DNA of 43,356 bases, from positions 1 to 43,356 of the forward strand of contig DAHVAR010000051.1 of the NCBI GenBank assembly GCA_027314515.1, in the 5' to 3' direction. Position numbers and translations under genes: made by a program. The first letter of the stretch is position 1, and each line of letters begins with the position of its first letter. The notes beneath the pieces are model-generated. The model had not been told where the DNA came from. It saw nothing but the letters and a program-made list of their open reading frames with translations, and did no database searches. Below are positions 1-8,551 of this stretch, one piece after another. The DNA comes from Actinomycetota bacterium (lineage in GTDB: Bacteria > Actinomycetota > Actinomycetes > Streptosporangiales > Streptosporangiaceae).

Positions 1-1
1 C

Positions 2-112
2 AAACTGCGCGCCATCACACGCGCCGCGTTCGGATTCCACGGACCCGAACCCATGATCGCGCTCGGAATGCTCGCCCTCGGCGGCCTCCGGCCCAGCCTC
101 CCCGGACGATAA
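2..112 (+). CDS. Transposase C-terminus (partial, runs off left edge)
   Basis: An open frame enters from the left edge and stops at 110-112, leaving 36 codons. The tail, with TRAAFGFHGPE and a final ALGGLRP-SLPGR stretch, resembles the C-terminal end of ISL3-like actinobacterial transposases as I remember them. No catalytic residue lies in the visible part, so the assignment rests on tail similarity alone. The frame converges on the serine hydrolase gene, with a perfect palindrome between them. Confidence 0.5.
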   Translation, partial: KLRAITRAAFGFHGPEPMIALGMLALGGLRPSLPGR

Positions 113-140
113 AACCACCCACGGAACCAGCCGGAGAACC

Positions 141-170
141 AGTTTTCTGTTGCTATAGCAACAGAAAACT
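141..170. terminator. 30-bp perfect palindrome between convergent genes
   Basis: Positions 141-155 are the exact reverse complement of 156-170. The arm begins AGTTTTCTGTTGC and the centre is TATA. It lies between the transposase stop (112) and the hydrolase stop (229), where a bidirectional terminator would be expected. The AAAACT and AGTTTT ends give a T-rich tract on either strand. It could instead be an insertion-element end or a protein-binding site. Confidence 0.6.
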
Positions 171-228
171 CACATCCATTCGGGCGCAGCGCTAGCTCCC
201 CGGCGGCGAGCGCTGGCGCGAAGCCGGG

Positions 229-2058
229 TCATGCTGGTGACGTGCGGAGCGAGACGGTAAAGCGGGTGAGCGCATGCCCTGGTTCGCCAATCTCGGCCGT
301 CAGCTCGACACTTCCGGCCGGGCCGGTCAGCAACAGAGTCGCGCTGGAGCGCCCGTTCCCGGCCAGATAGCTGTCGAGCTGACACGGCCCGGCCCAGGCG
401 GCCGCGAGCCGCAGCCGTCGCAGCACCTCACCGCGATCGAGCCCGTCCGCCACCTCGAGCCCGGCCGGCCAGTCAGCGGCCTCGCTGCCAATTGAGCGGA
501 CGAGCAGTTGCAGGATGTCGTGCAGGGCTGAGTCCGGCGCTGGCGGAAGCGGGACGATGAGCTGCTGCACCAGCGGCTGCTGCAGTGGCGCCAGCTTGAT
601 CTGGACCGCTACCGTGCCGCGCTCGCCGGTCAGCCACCACCTGGAGTGCGCGGGCGAGTCGCATTCGGCCGGCCTGCCCGGGTCGGCGCGGAACTGGCCG
701 ATGCGCTCGCGGAGTCGCGCGACGTCGGCCCGCCGTTGCGTGATCGGCCGGTCCAGCTCGATATTCGGCGAGAAGATCGCGCGCGCCGCCGCATCGTCCC
801 AGTCTTGCAGCAGCGCGTCGACGCTTTCGCGCGCCGCCAGGGTCTCCGGCCACGGACCGCCAGGCGCCGGGACCGGCCCGCGCAGCCGGGGCCGGGCCGG
901 GCGCGGCGCCGTCGCGGCCTGCCTGCCGATGACAGCGGCCAGCAGCTCAGCGGCCAGGCTCCCGGCGCTGGCGTAGGTGCCGTTCGCCAGCACGACGGTG
1001 CCGGCACCGGTCGCCGGATGCCAGCGCATCTGGCTGCCGTAGCCGGGGTAACCGCCGCTGTGCTGGATGATCGTGCCCAGCGTCGCGTCGTCCTCAGCGA
1101 ACAACCCGAATCCGTAGCTGAGCGAGAGCGGGCCGGTCTGCCGCAGCACAACGCCGTCGCCCCCGCTGGTGATGGCCACCTGGCCGAACTGCATCTCGCG
1201 CCGCGACGCCCGGCTCAGCGGGTGTGGCAGGTCGACCCTCTGGCCCTGGCCGCGCACTTCCTGCCCGCGCGCCGGGAACGCGGCGGCGAACCCGGCAACC
1301 CAGCGGGCCAGGTCCGCCAGGCAGCTGAAAATGCCGCCCATCGGAGCGAAGGCGCCGTAGCCATCGGGCTCCAGCTCCAGCCAGCTCCCGCTGTCCTGGC
1401 GGTAGCCGCGGGCCAGCACCGCCGGGTCAAACTCTGACGCCTCGAACCCGGTCTGCCCCATGCCAAGCGGCACGAGCAGGTGCCCGGTCACGGCATCGGC
1501 GTAGTCCTCGCCGGTGACGGCCTCGATGATCCTGCCGAGGATGGCGTAGCCCAGGTTGGAGTACTCGAACACGGTGCCCGGCGCCCAAGCGCACCGGACG
1601 CCGCCGCTGGCCAGCAGCCGACCGAACTCCGCAGGGTCAAGCCCCTGCTGCCGGTCACCCCAGGGGTCATCGGTGGGGAAGCCAGCGGTCATCGTCAGAA
1701 GGTGCCTGATCGTGATCGGCGGGCAGTCCGGCGATACCAGCCGCACGCCGTGCAACTCCGGCAGGTGGCTCTCCGCCGCGTCGGTCAGCCGGAGCGCGCC
1801 GCGGTCCCGCAGCACCAGCACCATGGCTGCGGTGAAGCTCTTGGTCATCGACGCGATGCGGAACACGGTGCGCGCGTCCGGCACCAGCCCGCCAGTCCAT
1901 CGCTCACCGCAACCGCCCGAGTACACCAGTGCGCCGTTGGCGACGACACCGTAGGCGAAGCCGGGCTGTCCGGCCCTGGCGGCGAACCGAGCGGCGATCG
2001 AGTCGATCGCGGCGGTGTCTATCGTCATGGGGTCGACCGTGGCTGCGGGTGCCGGCAT
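229..2058 (-). CDS. Serine hydrolase, beta-lactamase/penicillin-binding fold
   Basis: This 609-residue protein has the class C beta-lactamase/DD-peptidase signature. The SxxK motif is SMTK near residue 70, preceded by FRIA; a YSN motif follows in FEYSNLGYA, and a later HSGGYPGYGS supplies the third conserved box. The C-terminal ~200 residues look like the accessory lipocalin-like half seen in esterase-type members. The frame is open further upstream, but that part overlaps the TetR gene, so I chose the ATG at 2058, 10 bases after the TetR stop; the ATG at 2028 is an alternative. No signal peptide is visible, so it is probably cytoplasmic, acting on an ester, amide or peptide I cannot define. 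It is probably co-transcribed with the TetR gene. Confidence 0.85.
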   Translation of the reverse strand: MPAPAATVDPMTIDTAAIDSIAARFAARAGQPGFAYGVVANGALVYSGGCGERWTGGLVPDARTVFRIASMTKSFTAAMVLVLRDRGALRLTDAAESHLPELHGVRLVSPDCPPITIRHLLTMTAGFPTDDPWGDRQQGLDPAEFGRLLASGGVRCAWAPGTVFEYSNLGYAILGRIIEAVTGEDYADAVTGHLLVPLGMGQTGFEASEFDPAVLARGYRQDSGSWLELEPDGYGAFAPMGGIFSCLADLARWVAGFAAAFPARGQEVRGQGQRVDLPHPLSRASRREMQFGQVAITSGGDGVVLRQTGPLSLSYGFGLFAEDDATLGTIIQHSGGYPGYGSQMRWHPATGAGTVVLANGTYASAGSLAAELLAAVIGRQAATAPRPARPRLRGPVPAPGGPWPETLAARESVDALLQDWDDAAARAIFSPNIELDRPITQRRADVARLRERIGQFRADPGRPAECDSPAHSRWWLTGERGTVAVQIKLAPLQQPLVQQLIVPLPPAPDSALHDILQLLVRSIGSEAADWPAGLEVADGLDRGEVLRRLRLAAAWAGPCQLDSYLAGNGRSSATLLLTGPAGSVELTAEIGEPGHALTRFTVSLRTSPA

Positions 2059-2068
2059 GCGGGCAAAC

Positions 2069-2707
2069 CTAGCCTGCCGGAACGGCCTGGAGCGAGTCCT
2101 CGGCAACGACCGCGTCGGACAGGTCGAGCAGCCGGCAACCGGCCCTGATCTCGAACCGGGCCTGGGCCGGTGACGAGACGCCGGCCAGCCAGCGTCGCGT
2201 CGCCGCACCGAAGATTGCCTGCACAACGGGCAGTAGCCGGCGCTGCTCAGCGCTGATCGGCTGGCCGGCGCCGGCTACCTGCTCGAGCGTCTGCAAATGC
2301 AGGTGCTCAACCCGTTCCAGGACCTCGCTGTAGCTCCGGCTCGTCTCGCTGATCACCCGGCTGAGCGCGGCTGTCAGGCGCGGCTCGCGCTGCGCCGCGC
2401 GGAACTCGCGGAGCAGATGGCCCGTCACGCGCTCGCGCGCGGTAGCCCCAGCCGGAGCCTCGGCGGCAACCTGCGCCTGCGCCGCCGAGTACCTGCTGAG
2501 CAGGATGGCCAGCAGCACGTGATCCTTGGCCGGGAAGTACCGGTACAGCGTGGCCAGTGATACCCCGGCACGCTGCGACAGGTCTTTCATCTGCAGCGCG
2601 TCCTCGCCGCCAGCCGCCAGCATGGCGGTCGCGGCAGCCAGGATCCGGTCGTGCCTGCCGTGCTGGGCGGCAGTCGACGGAGTGGCCGGCCCTGCCTGTG
2701 GCACCAC
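2069..2707 (-). CDS. TetR/AcrR family transcriptional regulator (KstR-like)
   Basis: This 212-residue protein carries an N-terminal TetR DNA-binding domain: RILAAATAMLAAGG, then the recognition helix region GVSLATLYRYFPAKDHVL at about residues 48-65. The rest is helical, as in ligand-binding TetR domains, and the LYRYFPAKDH phrase resembles regulators of fatty acid and steroid catabolism. It lies between a serine hydrolase and two acyl-CoA dehydrogenases on the same strand. A CAGAAC-2-GTTCTG dyad sits 13 bases before its start, so autoregulation is likely. The effector is probably an acyl-CoA by analogy with KstR/FadR-type TetR proteins; that is inference. Confidence 0.85.
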   Translation of the reverse strand: MVPQAGPATPSTAAQHGRHDRILAAATAMLAAGGEDALQMKDLSQRAGVSLATLYRYFPAKDHVLLAILLSRYSAAQAQVAAEAPAGATARERVTGHLLREFRAAQREPRLTAALSRVISETSRSYSEVLERVEHLHLQTLEQVAGAGQPISAEQRRLLPVVQAIFGAATRRWLAGVSSPAQARFEIRAGCRLLDLSDAVVAEDSLQAVPAG

Positions 2708-2719
2708 TGACCCGCTTTC

Positions 2720-2733
2720 CAGAACCCGTTCTG
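2720..2733. promoter_or_regulatory. Candidate TetR operator
   Basis: CAGAAC, a CC spacer, then GTTCTG form a dyad with six-base arms just upstream of the TetR start. The core AACnnGTT matches the core recalled for KstR operators (TnnAACnnGTTnnA), though the outer T and A are missing. Position and symmetry suggest the regulator's own operator. Confidence 0.45.
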
Positions 2734-2748
2734 CTTTTGCCGCGCGCC

Positions 2749-2773
2749 GATCTTGCCCGTTCCCGGCAAGATC
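2749..2773. terminator. Inverted repeat between dehydrogenase stop and TetR start
   Basis: GATCTTGCC (2749-2757) and GGCAAGATC (2765-2773) pair over nine bases around a seven-base loop, directly after the stop of the dehydrogenase gene at 2783. It can act as an intrinsic terminator or attenuator between that operon and the TetR-hydrolase pair, though no long T run follows. An operator role is also possible. Confidence 0.4.
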
Positions 2774-2782
2774 TTGAGCCGC

Positions 2783-3871
2783 CTAGATCCCGAGTGCGTC
2801 GGCTAGCCGGTCAAGCTGCTCGCCCGGACCGCCCAGCAAGACCTTGTTTGACAGCCCGTTCTTGTAATACAGGTGCGCATCGTGCTCCCAGGTGAAGCCG
2901 ATGCCACCGTGCAACTGCACGGTGTCGACGGCTGCCTCGGCGTAGGCGCTGGCCAGCAGCACCCTGGCCACCGATGCCGCGACCGGGAAGTCACCGGGCT
3001 TCTCGTCGCCGGCCCGCGCCGCGTCCCGCAGCGCCGCGTACCCGAGCTCGAAGGACTTCTCCATATCCGCAAGCCGGTGCTTGACCGCCTGGAACGCCCC
3101 GATCGGCTGGCCGAAGGCCACCCGGATCCGCGCATACCCGCTGGTCATGTCCAGGCAGGCTTTCATCGCGCCAGCTGACTCCGCGGCAAGTGCCAGGTTG
3201 GCCAGGTCGGCGGCGGCGGCGAGCGCGGCGGCTGCATCACCAGCCAGGGCGCGGGCCGGCGTGCCAGCCAGCGTGATCCTGGCAAGCGACCGGCTGTGGT
3301 CAACCGCCGTCAGCCGGGTCCGCGCGAGGCCGTCCGCACCGCCCTGTACCAGGTAGATGGCCTTGCCGTCGGCACCGTCAGCCGGCACCAGCAGCACGTC
3401 TGCCTCGGCCCCGTTCAGCACCGGTGACACGGTGCCGGTGAGCACGGTGCCATCGCCAGCGCCGGATGCGGTCACCTGGCCGCCTGCGCTACTGGCCACG
3501 GCGAGCGTCACGATCAGCTCGCCCGCGGCGATATTGGGCAGCAACCCCTGCTTCGCCGTGTCGTCGCCGAGCCGCAGCACCGCCTCGGCGGCCAGCAGGC
3601 AGCCGAGCAGCGGCGAGGCCACCAGGCCGGCGCCGAGCTCGGTCAGCGCTACCGACAGCGCGGAGTAACCGGCCCCCGCGCCGCCATACGACTCCGGTAT
3701 GGTCAGCCCGGCAAGGCCGAGCTGCGCGGTCATCTGCTTCCAGACCCCGGCGTCGAAAGGCTCACCGGAGGCGATGAGCTGCCGCAGCGAGGTCAGCGGG
3801 CTGCGGTCGGCGACGAACTTCCGCACCGAGTCAGCCAGCGCGACCTCTTCATCGGTCAGTATCAGTGTCAT
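2783..3871 (-). CDS. Acyl-CoA dehydrogenase (short subunit type)
   Basis: This 362-residue flavoprotein has acyl-CoA dehydrogenase hallmarks: an N-terminal helical part with LGLAGLTIPESYGGAG, a degenerate middle beta domain, and the C-terminal block with RVAFGQPIGAFQAVKHRLADM and QLHGGIGFTWEHDAHLYYK. It would oxidise an acyl-CoA to the 2,3-enoyl-CoA using FAD. It starts nine bases after the stop of a second, longer dehydrogenase. Such side-by-side unlike pairs commonly form alpha2-beta2 enzymes acting on steroid or other bulky acyl-CoAs in actinobacteria. Which subunit carries the catalytic glutamate I did not establish. Confidence 0.9.
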   Translation of the reverse strand: MTLILTDEEVALADSVRKFVADRSPLTSLRQLIASGEPFDAGVWKQMTAQLGLAGLTIPESYGGAGAGYSALSVALTELGAGLVASPLLGCLLAAEAVLRLGDDTAKQGLLPNIAAGELIVTLAVASSAGGQVTASGAGDGTVLTGTVSPVLNGAEADVLLVPADGADGKAIYLVQGGADGLARTRLTAVDHSRSLARITLAGTPARALAGDAAAALAAAADLANLALAAESAGAMKACLDMTSGYARIRVAFGQPIGAFQAVKHRLADMEKSFELGYAALRDAARAGDEKPGDFPVAASVARVLLASAYAEAAVDTVQLHGGIGFTWEHDAHLYYKNGLSNKVLLGGPGEQLDRLADALGI

Positions 3872-3880
3872 GTCCGGGCC

Positions 3881-5095
3881 TTACTGCTCGCGCTGCGTGC
3901 CGACACGCAGCTGGTTGAACGGGGTGGCCCGGTCGACACCGGGGTCCTTGGCCAGGCCGAGCACGCGCTCGCCGATGATGTTGCGCTGGATCTCGCTGGT
4001 GCCGCCCGCGATGGCGCTGCCCGGTGCGGCGACGATCGCGGTGCTCACCGCCGCTAGCTCGTCGGTGTCGAACGCCGCGAGCTGGTCGCCGAGCACGTCG
4101 GCAGCAACGTTTCCGGCGAACCGGCCAAGATCGGATCCGGCCAGCTTGGCCACCGAGCCACGGGCGCCCGGTAGCCGCCCGGCTTGCGTCTCCTCGCGCA
4201 GGAGCAGCGCGAACAGCTGGACTGCCCGGCTCCTGGCATACAGTTCCGCGAGCTCGCGCCGGACGCCCTGGTCGGCGGTCTTGCCAAGTCCGGCCGCCAG
4301 GTCACGAAGCGTGCTGAAAGCCAGCGGGCTGGTGCGGGACGAGCCCATGGTGCCGATGGCGATCCGCTCGTGCCTCAGCATGACCACAGCCGCGTCCCAC
4401 CCCTTGTTCTCCTCGCCGATCAGCGCGCCGGCAGGCAGCCGCACGTTGTCGAAGAACACCTCGTTGAACGGCGAGTGCCCGGTAGCTACCTTGAGCGGCC
4501 GGACTGTGACGCCGGGCGCGTGCATGTCAACGATGAACATGCTGATGCCGTTGTGCTTGGGCTTAGTCGGGTCGGTCCTGGCCAGGATCGCGCCGAAGTC
4601 GCTGTACTGGGCACCCGACGTCCACACCTTCTCGCCGTTCAGCACCCACTCGTCACCGTCGCGCACCGCACTGGTCTGCAGGCTCGCGACGTCGGACCCG
4701 GCGCCCGGCTCGGAGAACAGCTGGCACCAGATCTCCTCCCCGCTCAGCATCTTCGGCAAGTAACGCCGCTTCTGCGCGTCGGTGCCGAGTTCCACGAGCG
4801 TGTTGCCAGGCATGGACAGGCCGATGAAGAAGACGCCGGTCGGCAGGTCGTAGCCGGCCGACTCCTGGCTCCAGATGATCTGCTCGGCACTGGTCAGCCC
4901 CTGCCCGCCGTACTCCCTCGGCCAGGTGATCCCGGCAAACCCGGCGGCGTGAAGCTTCGCCTGGAACGCTTTATGCTCGGCGATCACAGCGGCCTGGCCC
5001 CGGCTCTCCGCCTCGGCCTCGTCATCACCGGCTGCCCGGCGCGGAGCGTTGGCCGCAAGCCAGGCCCTTGCCCTGGCGCGGAAATCGTCGCTCAT
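3881..5095 (-). CDS. Acyl-CoA dehydrogenase (long subunit type)
   Basis: This 404-residue protein has the complete family layout: LGLAGITWP-like N-terminal text (FAGITWPREYGGQGL), the flavin/substrate segment FSEPGAGSDVASLQT, the beta-domain phrase GEKVWTSGAQYSDF, and the C-terminal FAD-binding signature GGTSEIQRNIIGERVLGL. The ATG at 5095 is preceded by GAGAGGTAAC, a good ribosome site, so the longer upstream frame is not needed. It is the first gene of a likely operon with the short dehydrogenase. The pair probably forms one heteromeric enzyme of fatty acid, steroid or terpenoid beta-oxidation; the substrate is unknown. Confidence 0.9.
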   Translation of the reverse strand: MSDDFRARARAWLAANAPRRAAGDDEAEAESRGQAAVIAEHKAFQAKLHAAGFAGITWPREYGGQGLTSAEQIIWSQESAGYDLPTGVFFIGLSMPGNTLVELGTDAQKRRYLPKMLSGEEIWCQLFSEPGAGSDVASLQTSAVRDGDEWVLNGEKVWTSGAQYSDFGAILARTDPTKPKHNGISMFIVDMHAPGVTVRPLKVATGHSPFNEVFFDNVRLPAGALIGEENKGWDAAVVMLRHERIAIGTMGSSRTSPLAFSTLRDLAAGLGKTADQGVRRELAELYARSRAVQLFALLLREETQAGRLPGARGSVAKLAGSDLGRFAGNVAADVLGDQLAAFDTDELAAVSTAIVAAPGSAIAGGTSEIQRNIIGERVLGLAKDPGVDRATPFNQLRVGTQREQ

Positions 5096-5155
5096 CGGCG
5101 TTACCTCTCGTCGGATCGGCTGCCCGGGTCGCGGGCGAAGGCGCCCAGGGCGCAA

Positions 5156-5169
5156 AACTGAAATCAGTT
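5156..5169. promoter_or_regulatory. Candidate operator in divergent promoter
   Basis: AACTG, AAAT, CAGTT form a dyad in a locally AT-rich patch between the dehydrogenase operon (minus, from 5095) and the first MBL hydrolase (plus, from 5263). The adjoining TTATACTTTC could be part of a promoter. It differs from the CAGAAC-GTTCTG dyad by the TetR gene, though both share an outer AAC/GTT geometry. Confidence 0.35.
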
Positions 5170-5262
5170 ATACTTTCTTGCCCGGCTCTGAGCGAAGCAT
5201 GGTGCCGGATGCCATGTCAACCGATCGCGGACTGGCCGGGCCCGAAGGGAATCTGAACACCG

Positions 5263-6324
5263 ATGCAGGTAACCGGCACGCGGCAGCGTGAGGCATGGCG
5301 GCGAGCCGAGTTCCCGCCGGTCGAGAAGGTCACCGGCGGCGTATGGTCGGTGCCGGTACCGATCATCGGCAACCCGCTCCGCTACGTCCTGACCTACCTG
5401 ATCGAGCACGACGCTGGCTTCGTCATGATCGATCCCGGCTGGAATCACCCGGACAGCTGGCGGGCACTGACGGCCGGGATGGGCGATTGCGAGATCCCGC
5501 TCGCCGCAGTCACGGCCGTGCTCGTCACCCACGTGCACCCCGATCACCATGGCCAGTCCGGCAAGGTACGGGAACTGACCGGCGCGTGGGTCGGCATGCA
5601 TCCGGCCGAGGACGCCTTCCTGGAGTTGCGCGGCAGCAACCTCATGATGCGCGACAACGTGGCCGCCTACCTGCGCTGGTGCGGGGCGCCCCCGAGTCAC
5701 CTGGACGAGCTCGCGGCGAGCAGGCAGCACATCGCCCAGGCCGAGCCGATGGTTCGAGCCGACCGGCTGCTCGAGCACGGCGAGAAGATCGACGTGCCGG
5801 GCCTGCGGCTGCGCACCGTCTGGACTCCCGGCCACACGCCCGGTCATCTGTGCTTCCACGACGCGACTCACGACGTGCTGCTGACCGGTGATCACGTCCT
5901 GCCGCGGATCACGCCGAACGTGTCCTCGTACGACATGGAGTCGAACCCGCTGAAGGACTACCTGGCGTCGCTCGACGCGCTGCGCGGCATCCAGCCGCGA
6001 GAGGTCCTGCCGGCGCACGAGTACCGGTTCACCGACCTTGACTCCCGCCTCGACGACCTCGCCGGGCACCACTCTGAACGGCTGGCCGAGGCGTCGGAGA
6101 TCCTCGGCGGGGCGGCTCCCGGCGGGCTCTCCGCGTGGCAGGTCGCTACCGGGGTGACATGGTCGCGACCGTGGTCTGAGCTAGCGTCGTTCCAGCGCCA
6201 GGCCGCCATCGGCGAGGTGCTCTCGCATCTGCGCTACCTCCAGTCGCAGGAGCTTGCCGCCGAATCCGACCGTGACGGCGTCGGGCTCTGGACCCCCGCT
6301 GGCGGGCCGGCGTTCATCGGGTGA
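5263..6324 (+). CDS. MBL-fold metallohydrolase
   Basis: This 353-residue protein is a metallo-beta-lactamase-fold hydrolase. The HxHxDH zinc motif is THVHPDHHG with ligands at H90, H92, D94 and H95; a further histidine lies in TPGHTPGH, the bridging aspartate in LTGDHVLP and the last histidine in LPAHEYRF. The C-terminal ~80 residues are helical, with a winged-helix-like tail as in many LACTB2/glyoxalase-II-like proteins. The start is the ATG at 5263. It is divergent from the dehydrogenase operon and followed 85 bases later by a paralogue. It is likely a cytoplasmic thioesterase or esterase; the substrate is not evident. Confidence 0.9.
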   Translation: MQVTGTRQREAWRRAEFPPVEKVTGGVWSVPVPIIGNPLRYVLTYLIEHDAGFVMIDPGWNHPDSWRALTAGMGDCEIPLAAVTAVLVTHVHPDHHGQSGKVRELTGAWVGMHPAEDAFLELRGSNLMMRDNVAAYLRWCGAPPSHLDELAASRQHIAQAEPMVRADRLLEHGEKIDVPGLRLRTVWTPGHTPGHLCFHDATHDVLLTGDHVLPRITPNVSSYDMESNPLKDYLASLDALRGIQPREVLPAHEYRFTDLDSRLDDLAGHHSERLAEASEILGGAAPGGLSAWQVATGVTWSRPWSELASFQRQAAIGEVLSHLRYLQSQELAAESDRDGVGLWTPAGGPAFIG

Positions 6325-6409
6325 ATGCCACCGGCTCACCGGTAACCGGGCGAGGCACCGCATACTTGTAGTTCCGGCATCTAATCGGGCGGCAGGCAGA
6401 GGGGCGACC

Positions 6410-7579
6410 TTGGCGGATCGGTACGCGTGGACCGAGGAAGGCGCGCACCCGGTCGCGCCCGGAGTACACCGGATTCCGCTGCCGCTGCCCTCGGACGCGC
6501 TGCGGGCCGTCAACGTCTACGCGATCGAGGCCGGCAGCGGCCTGGTGCTGATCGACTCGGGCTGGGCGCTGGCCAACGCGCTTGAGCAGCTACAGCGCTC
6601 ACTCGCCGCCATCGGTGCCGGGCTGGGGGATGTCCGCCAGTTCCTGGTCACTCATATGCACCGTGACCATTACACCCAGGCAGTCGAAGTCCGGCGGCTG
6701 TTCGGGACTCCGATCGCGCTGGGCGAGGGCGAGAAGCCATCGATCGACGGGCTGCTGTCGGGTGACTTCCAGCCGCTGCGCGCCCAGCTAGCGGTCTTGC
6801 GAGTGGCCGGCGCGGCCGACGTCGCCGACCGCCTCGCCGAGGTAACTTCGGGCAGCCTGGCCGGCCGTCCGCAGCCCGGCGCCACTGCGAGCCCGGCGGC
6901 CGGCGCGAGCTTCGACGCGCTATCTCCCGGCCATCCCGCCCTGCGGCCAGGCACGACCGTCGGAGCGGCGCTCGGCTACGAAGCACCCGACGAGTGGATC
7001 AGCGGCCAGCAGATCTTCGAGGTCGGCTCGCGCACCCTCACCGCCGTGGAGACGCCCGGCCACACCCGCGGGCACGTGGTCTTCGCCGACACGCAGGCGC
7101 GACTGCTTTTCGCCGGCGATCACGTGCTACCGCACATCACCCCGTCAATCGGCTTCCAGGAAGCGCCGTCGGCGGAGCCGTTGCGCGACTACCTGCAGTC
7201 CCTCAGCGTGGTGCGCAGGATGCCCGACATGCGGCTGCTGCCCGCTCACGGCCCGGTGTCCGACAGCGCGCATGCGCGGATTGACGAACTGACGCACCAT
7301 CATGCCGAGCGGCTGCAGATCATGGCCGGCGTGCTCGCAGGCGGCGAGCGCACAGGCTACGACGTGGCGCGGTCGATTGCCTGGACGTCGCGCCAGCGCA
7401 CGCTCGGCGACCTCGACCTGATGAACCAGATGCTGGCCGTCTGCGAGACCGTGTACCACCTGGACCTGCTGACAGCTCAAGGCGTCGCGGTCAGCCAGGC
7501 CGATGAGAATGGCGTCCGGTATTACCGGCTGGCAGCGCCGCGAGAGCCTCGCGCTACGACGCCGCGGGCCGGACGGTAG
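6410..7579 (+). CDS. MBL-fold metallohydrolase (paralogue of upstream gene)
   Basis: This 389-residue MBL-fold protein has THMHRDHYTQ as the zinc motif, a histidine in TPGHTRGH, the aspartate in FAGDHVLPHITPS and the last ligand in LPAHGPV. The frame stays open upstream into the previous gene, but a TTG at 6410 preceded by AGAGGGG is the best start. Between the zinc motif and the second half is an Ala/Gly-rich insert of about 40 residues that the first paralogue lacks. HVLP-ITP and the following DYL-SL phrase are shared by both, so this is a tandem duplication that has diverged. The two may be co-transcribed. Confidence 0.88.
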   Translation: MADRYAWTEEGAHPVAPGVHRIPLPLPSDALRAVNVYAIEAGSGLVLIDSGWALANALEQLQRSLAAIGAGLGDVRQFLVTHMHRDHYTQAVEVRRLFGTPIALGEGEKPSIDGLLSGDFQPLRAQLAVLRVAGAADVADRLAEVTSGSLAGRPQPGATASPAAGASFDALSPGHPALRPGTTVGAALGYEAPDEWISGQQIFEVGSRTLTAVETPGHTRGHVVFADTQARLLFAGDHVLPHITPSIGFQEAPSAEPLRDYLQSLSVVRRMPDMRLLPAHGPVSDSAHARIDELTHHHAERLQIMAGVLAGGERTGYDVARSIAWTSRQRTLGDLDLMNQMLAVCETVYHLDLLTAQGVAVSQADENGVRYYRLAAPREPRATTPRAGR

Positions 7580-7581
7580 CG

Positions 7582-8412
7582 CTACGACGCCGCTTCCGGC
7601 CAGGCCGCCAAACTCCGCTGGCGGCCCGGCGAATCCGGAGAACCCGGCAGCGCCGGTAAGTGCGTCTCACCTCGCCCGTGCGGGCCCGCGCCCACCTCCT
7701 GGCCGACGCCCGGCTCGGGCTGCGCTGCCCCGTACGGGCTAGACCCGCCAGTGCTGCCCTCGCCGCCGTAACTCCGGATGGCGGGCCTGATCACCAGCGT
7801 CCGTGCCAGGTGGTCGCCGATCCGCTGACGGTACCGTGAGCTGAGCATGACGATCAGCCCGAGCAGCCCGGTGAACGGCCAGAACCATGGCGCCGAGTCA
7901 AGGAGCAGGCTGATCCAGCGGATGAACAGCTGAGTCATGCTGGCCGCTCCGCCGTGCTTACTGATCACCCTCAGCCCGAACCACTTCATTGCGAACGTCT
8001 GGCCGTTGTGCGAGTGCGGCCAGATGACCCAGTACCAGAGGCCGATCAGCGCGAAGAGGACAACATAGAGCACTCCTCCGACGATGTGCATGATGGTGCT
8101 GCTGCTGCGGTCGAACGGTATCGACACCAGGTACGGGATCAGCGAGACGAAGAACGCATCGATCCAGTACTGGAAGATCCGGCGCCAGGTGACCCTGGTC
8201 TCGGCTTGGCTGACAGCGGCGGCCCGTGGGCCGGGCTCAGTGCCCCAGACGGCCTGCTGGCTTTCCCGTGCGTCCTGCTGGGCCTGCCCAGCGTCCTGCT
8301 GGGTCTGCCCAGCGTCCTGCTGACTGCCGGGCTGACTGCCGGGCTGCCCGGCCTGCGCCGGCCCGGCGCTGCCGGGCCTGCTGGGACCATCCCGGTCAGG
8401 CATGCTGCTCAT
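7582..8412 (-). CDS. RDD family membrane protein
   Basis: This 276-residue protein has a disordered N-terminal ~60 residues rich in Q, D and A, with repeated QQDAGQ/QQDA units. An RDD-type core follows: RRIFQYWIDAFFVSLIPYLV, then hydrophobic helices around VLYVVLFALIGLWYWVIW and LLLDSAPWFWPFTGLLGLI, with QTFAMKWFGLRVI and RYRQRIGDHLARTLVI between and after. The C-terminus is Gly/Pro-rich and probably disordered. A run of nine G bases just before the ATG at 8412 is the ribosome site; a GTG at 8427 is possible but sits before it. The stop lies two bases from the convergent MBL gene. Function unknown; RDD proteins are inner-membrane proteins, some linked to ion transport. Confidence 0.85.
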   Translation of the reverse strand: MSSMPDRDGPSRPGSAGPAQAGQPGSQPGSQQDAGQTQQDAGQAQQDARESQQAVWGTEPGPRAAAVSQAETRVTWRRIFQYWIDAFFVSLIPYLVSIPFDRSSSTIMHIVGGVLYVVLFALIGLWYWVIWPHSHNGQTFAMKWFGLRVISKHGGAASMTQLFIRWISLLLDSAPWFWPFTGLLGLIVMLSSRYRQRIGDHLARTLVIRPAIRSYGGEGSTGGSSPYGAAQPEPGVGQEVGAGPHGRGETHLPALPGSPDSPGRQRSLAAWPEAAS

Positions 8413-8511
8413 CTGGCCCCCCCCCACGTGAATCGTGCCCTTTCCGGGCGATGGCGGCCATGACAGCGCTGGCGGACGCGCTCGAACGGGCCTGCCGATT
8501 TAGCGCAGCCT

Positions 8512-8551
8512 TTTCGTACCCGTGACAGCGGTTTCGTACCCGTGACAGCGG
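8512..8551. repeat. 20-bp tandem duplication
   Basis: Two exact adjacent copies of a 20-base unit ending in CGTGACAGCGG lie at 8512-8531 and 8532-8551, in the divergent intergenic region between the RDD gene and the fasciclin lipoprotein. Head-to-tail copies this exact suggest recent slippage or a doubled binding site. Confidence 0.85.

Noticed and set aside
5164-6072. A 302-codon minus-strand frame under the first MBL hydrolase
   Set aside because: The plus strand shows intact zinc-ligand motifs and the minus frame has no recognisable domain or ribosome site.
7551-7593. A transposon target duplication from the 15-base repeat GCGCTACGACGCCGC
   Set aside because: The copies are only 28 bases apart, lie across two convergent stop codons, and no element lies between them.
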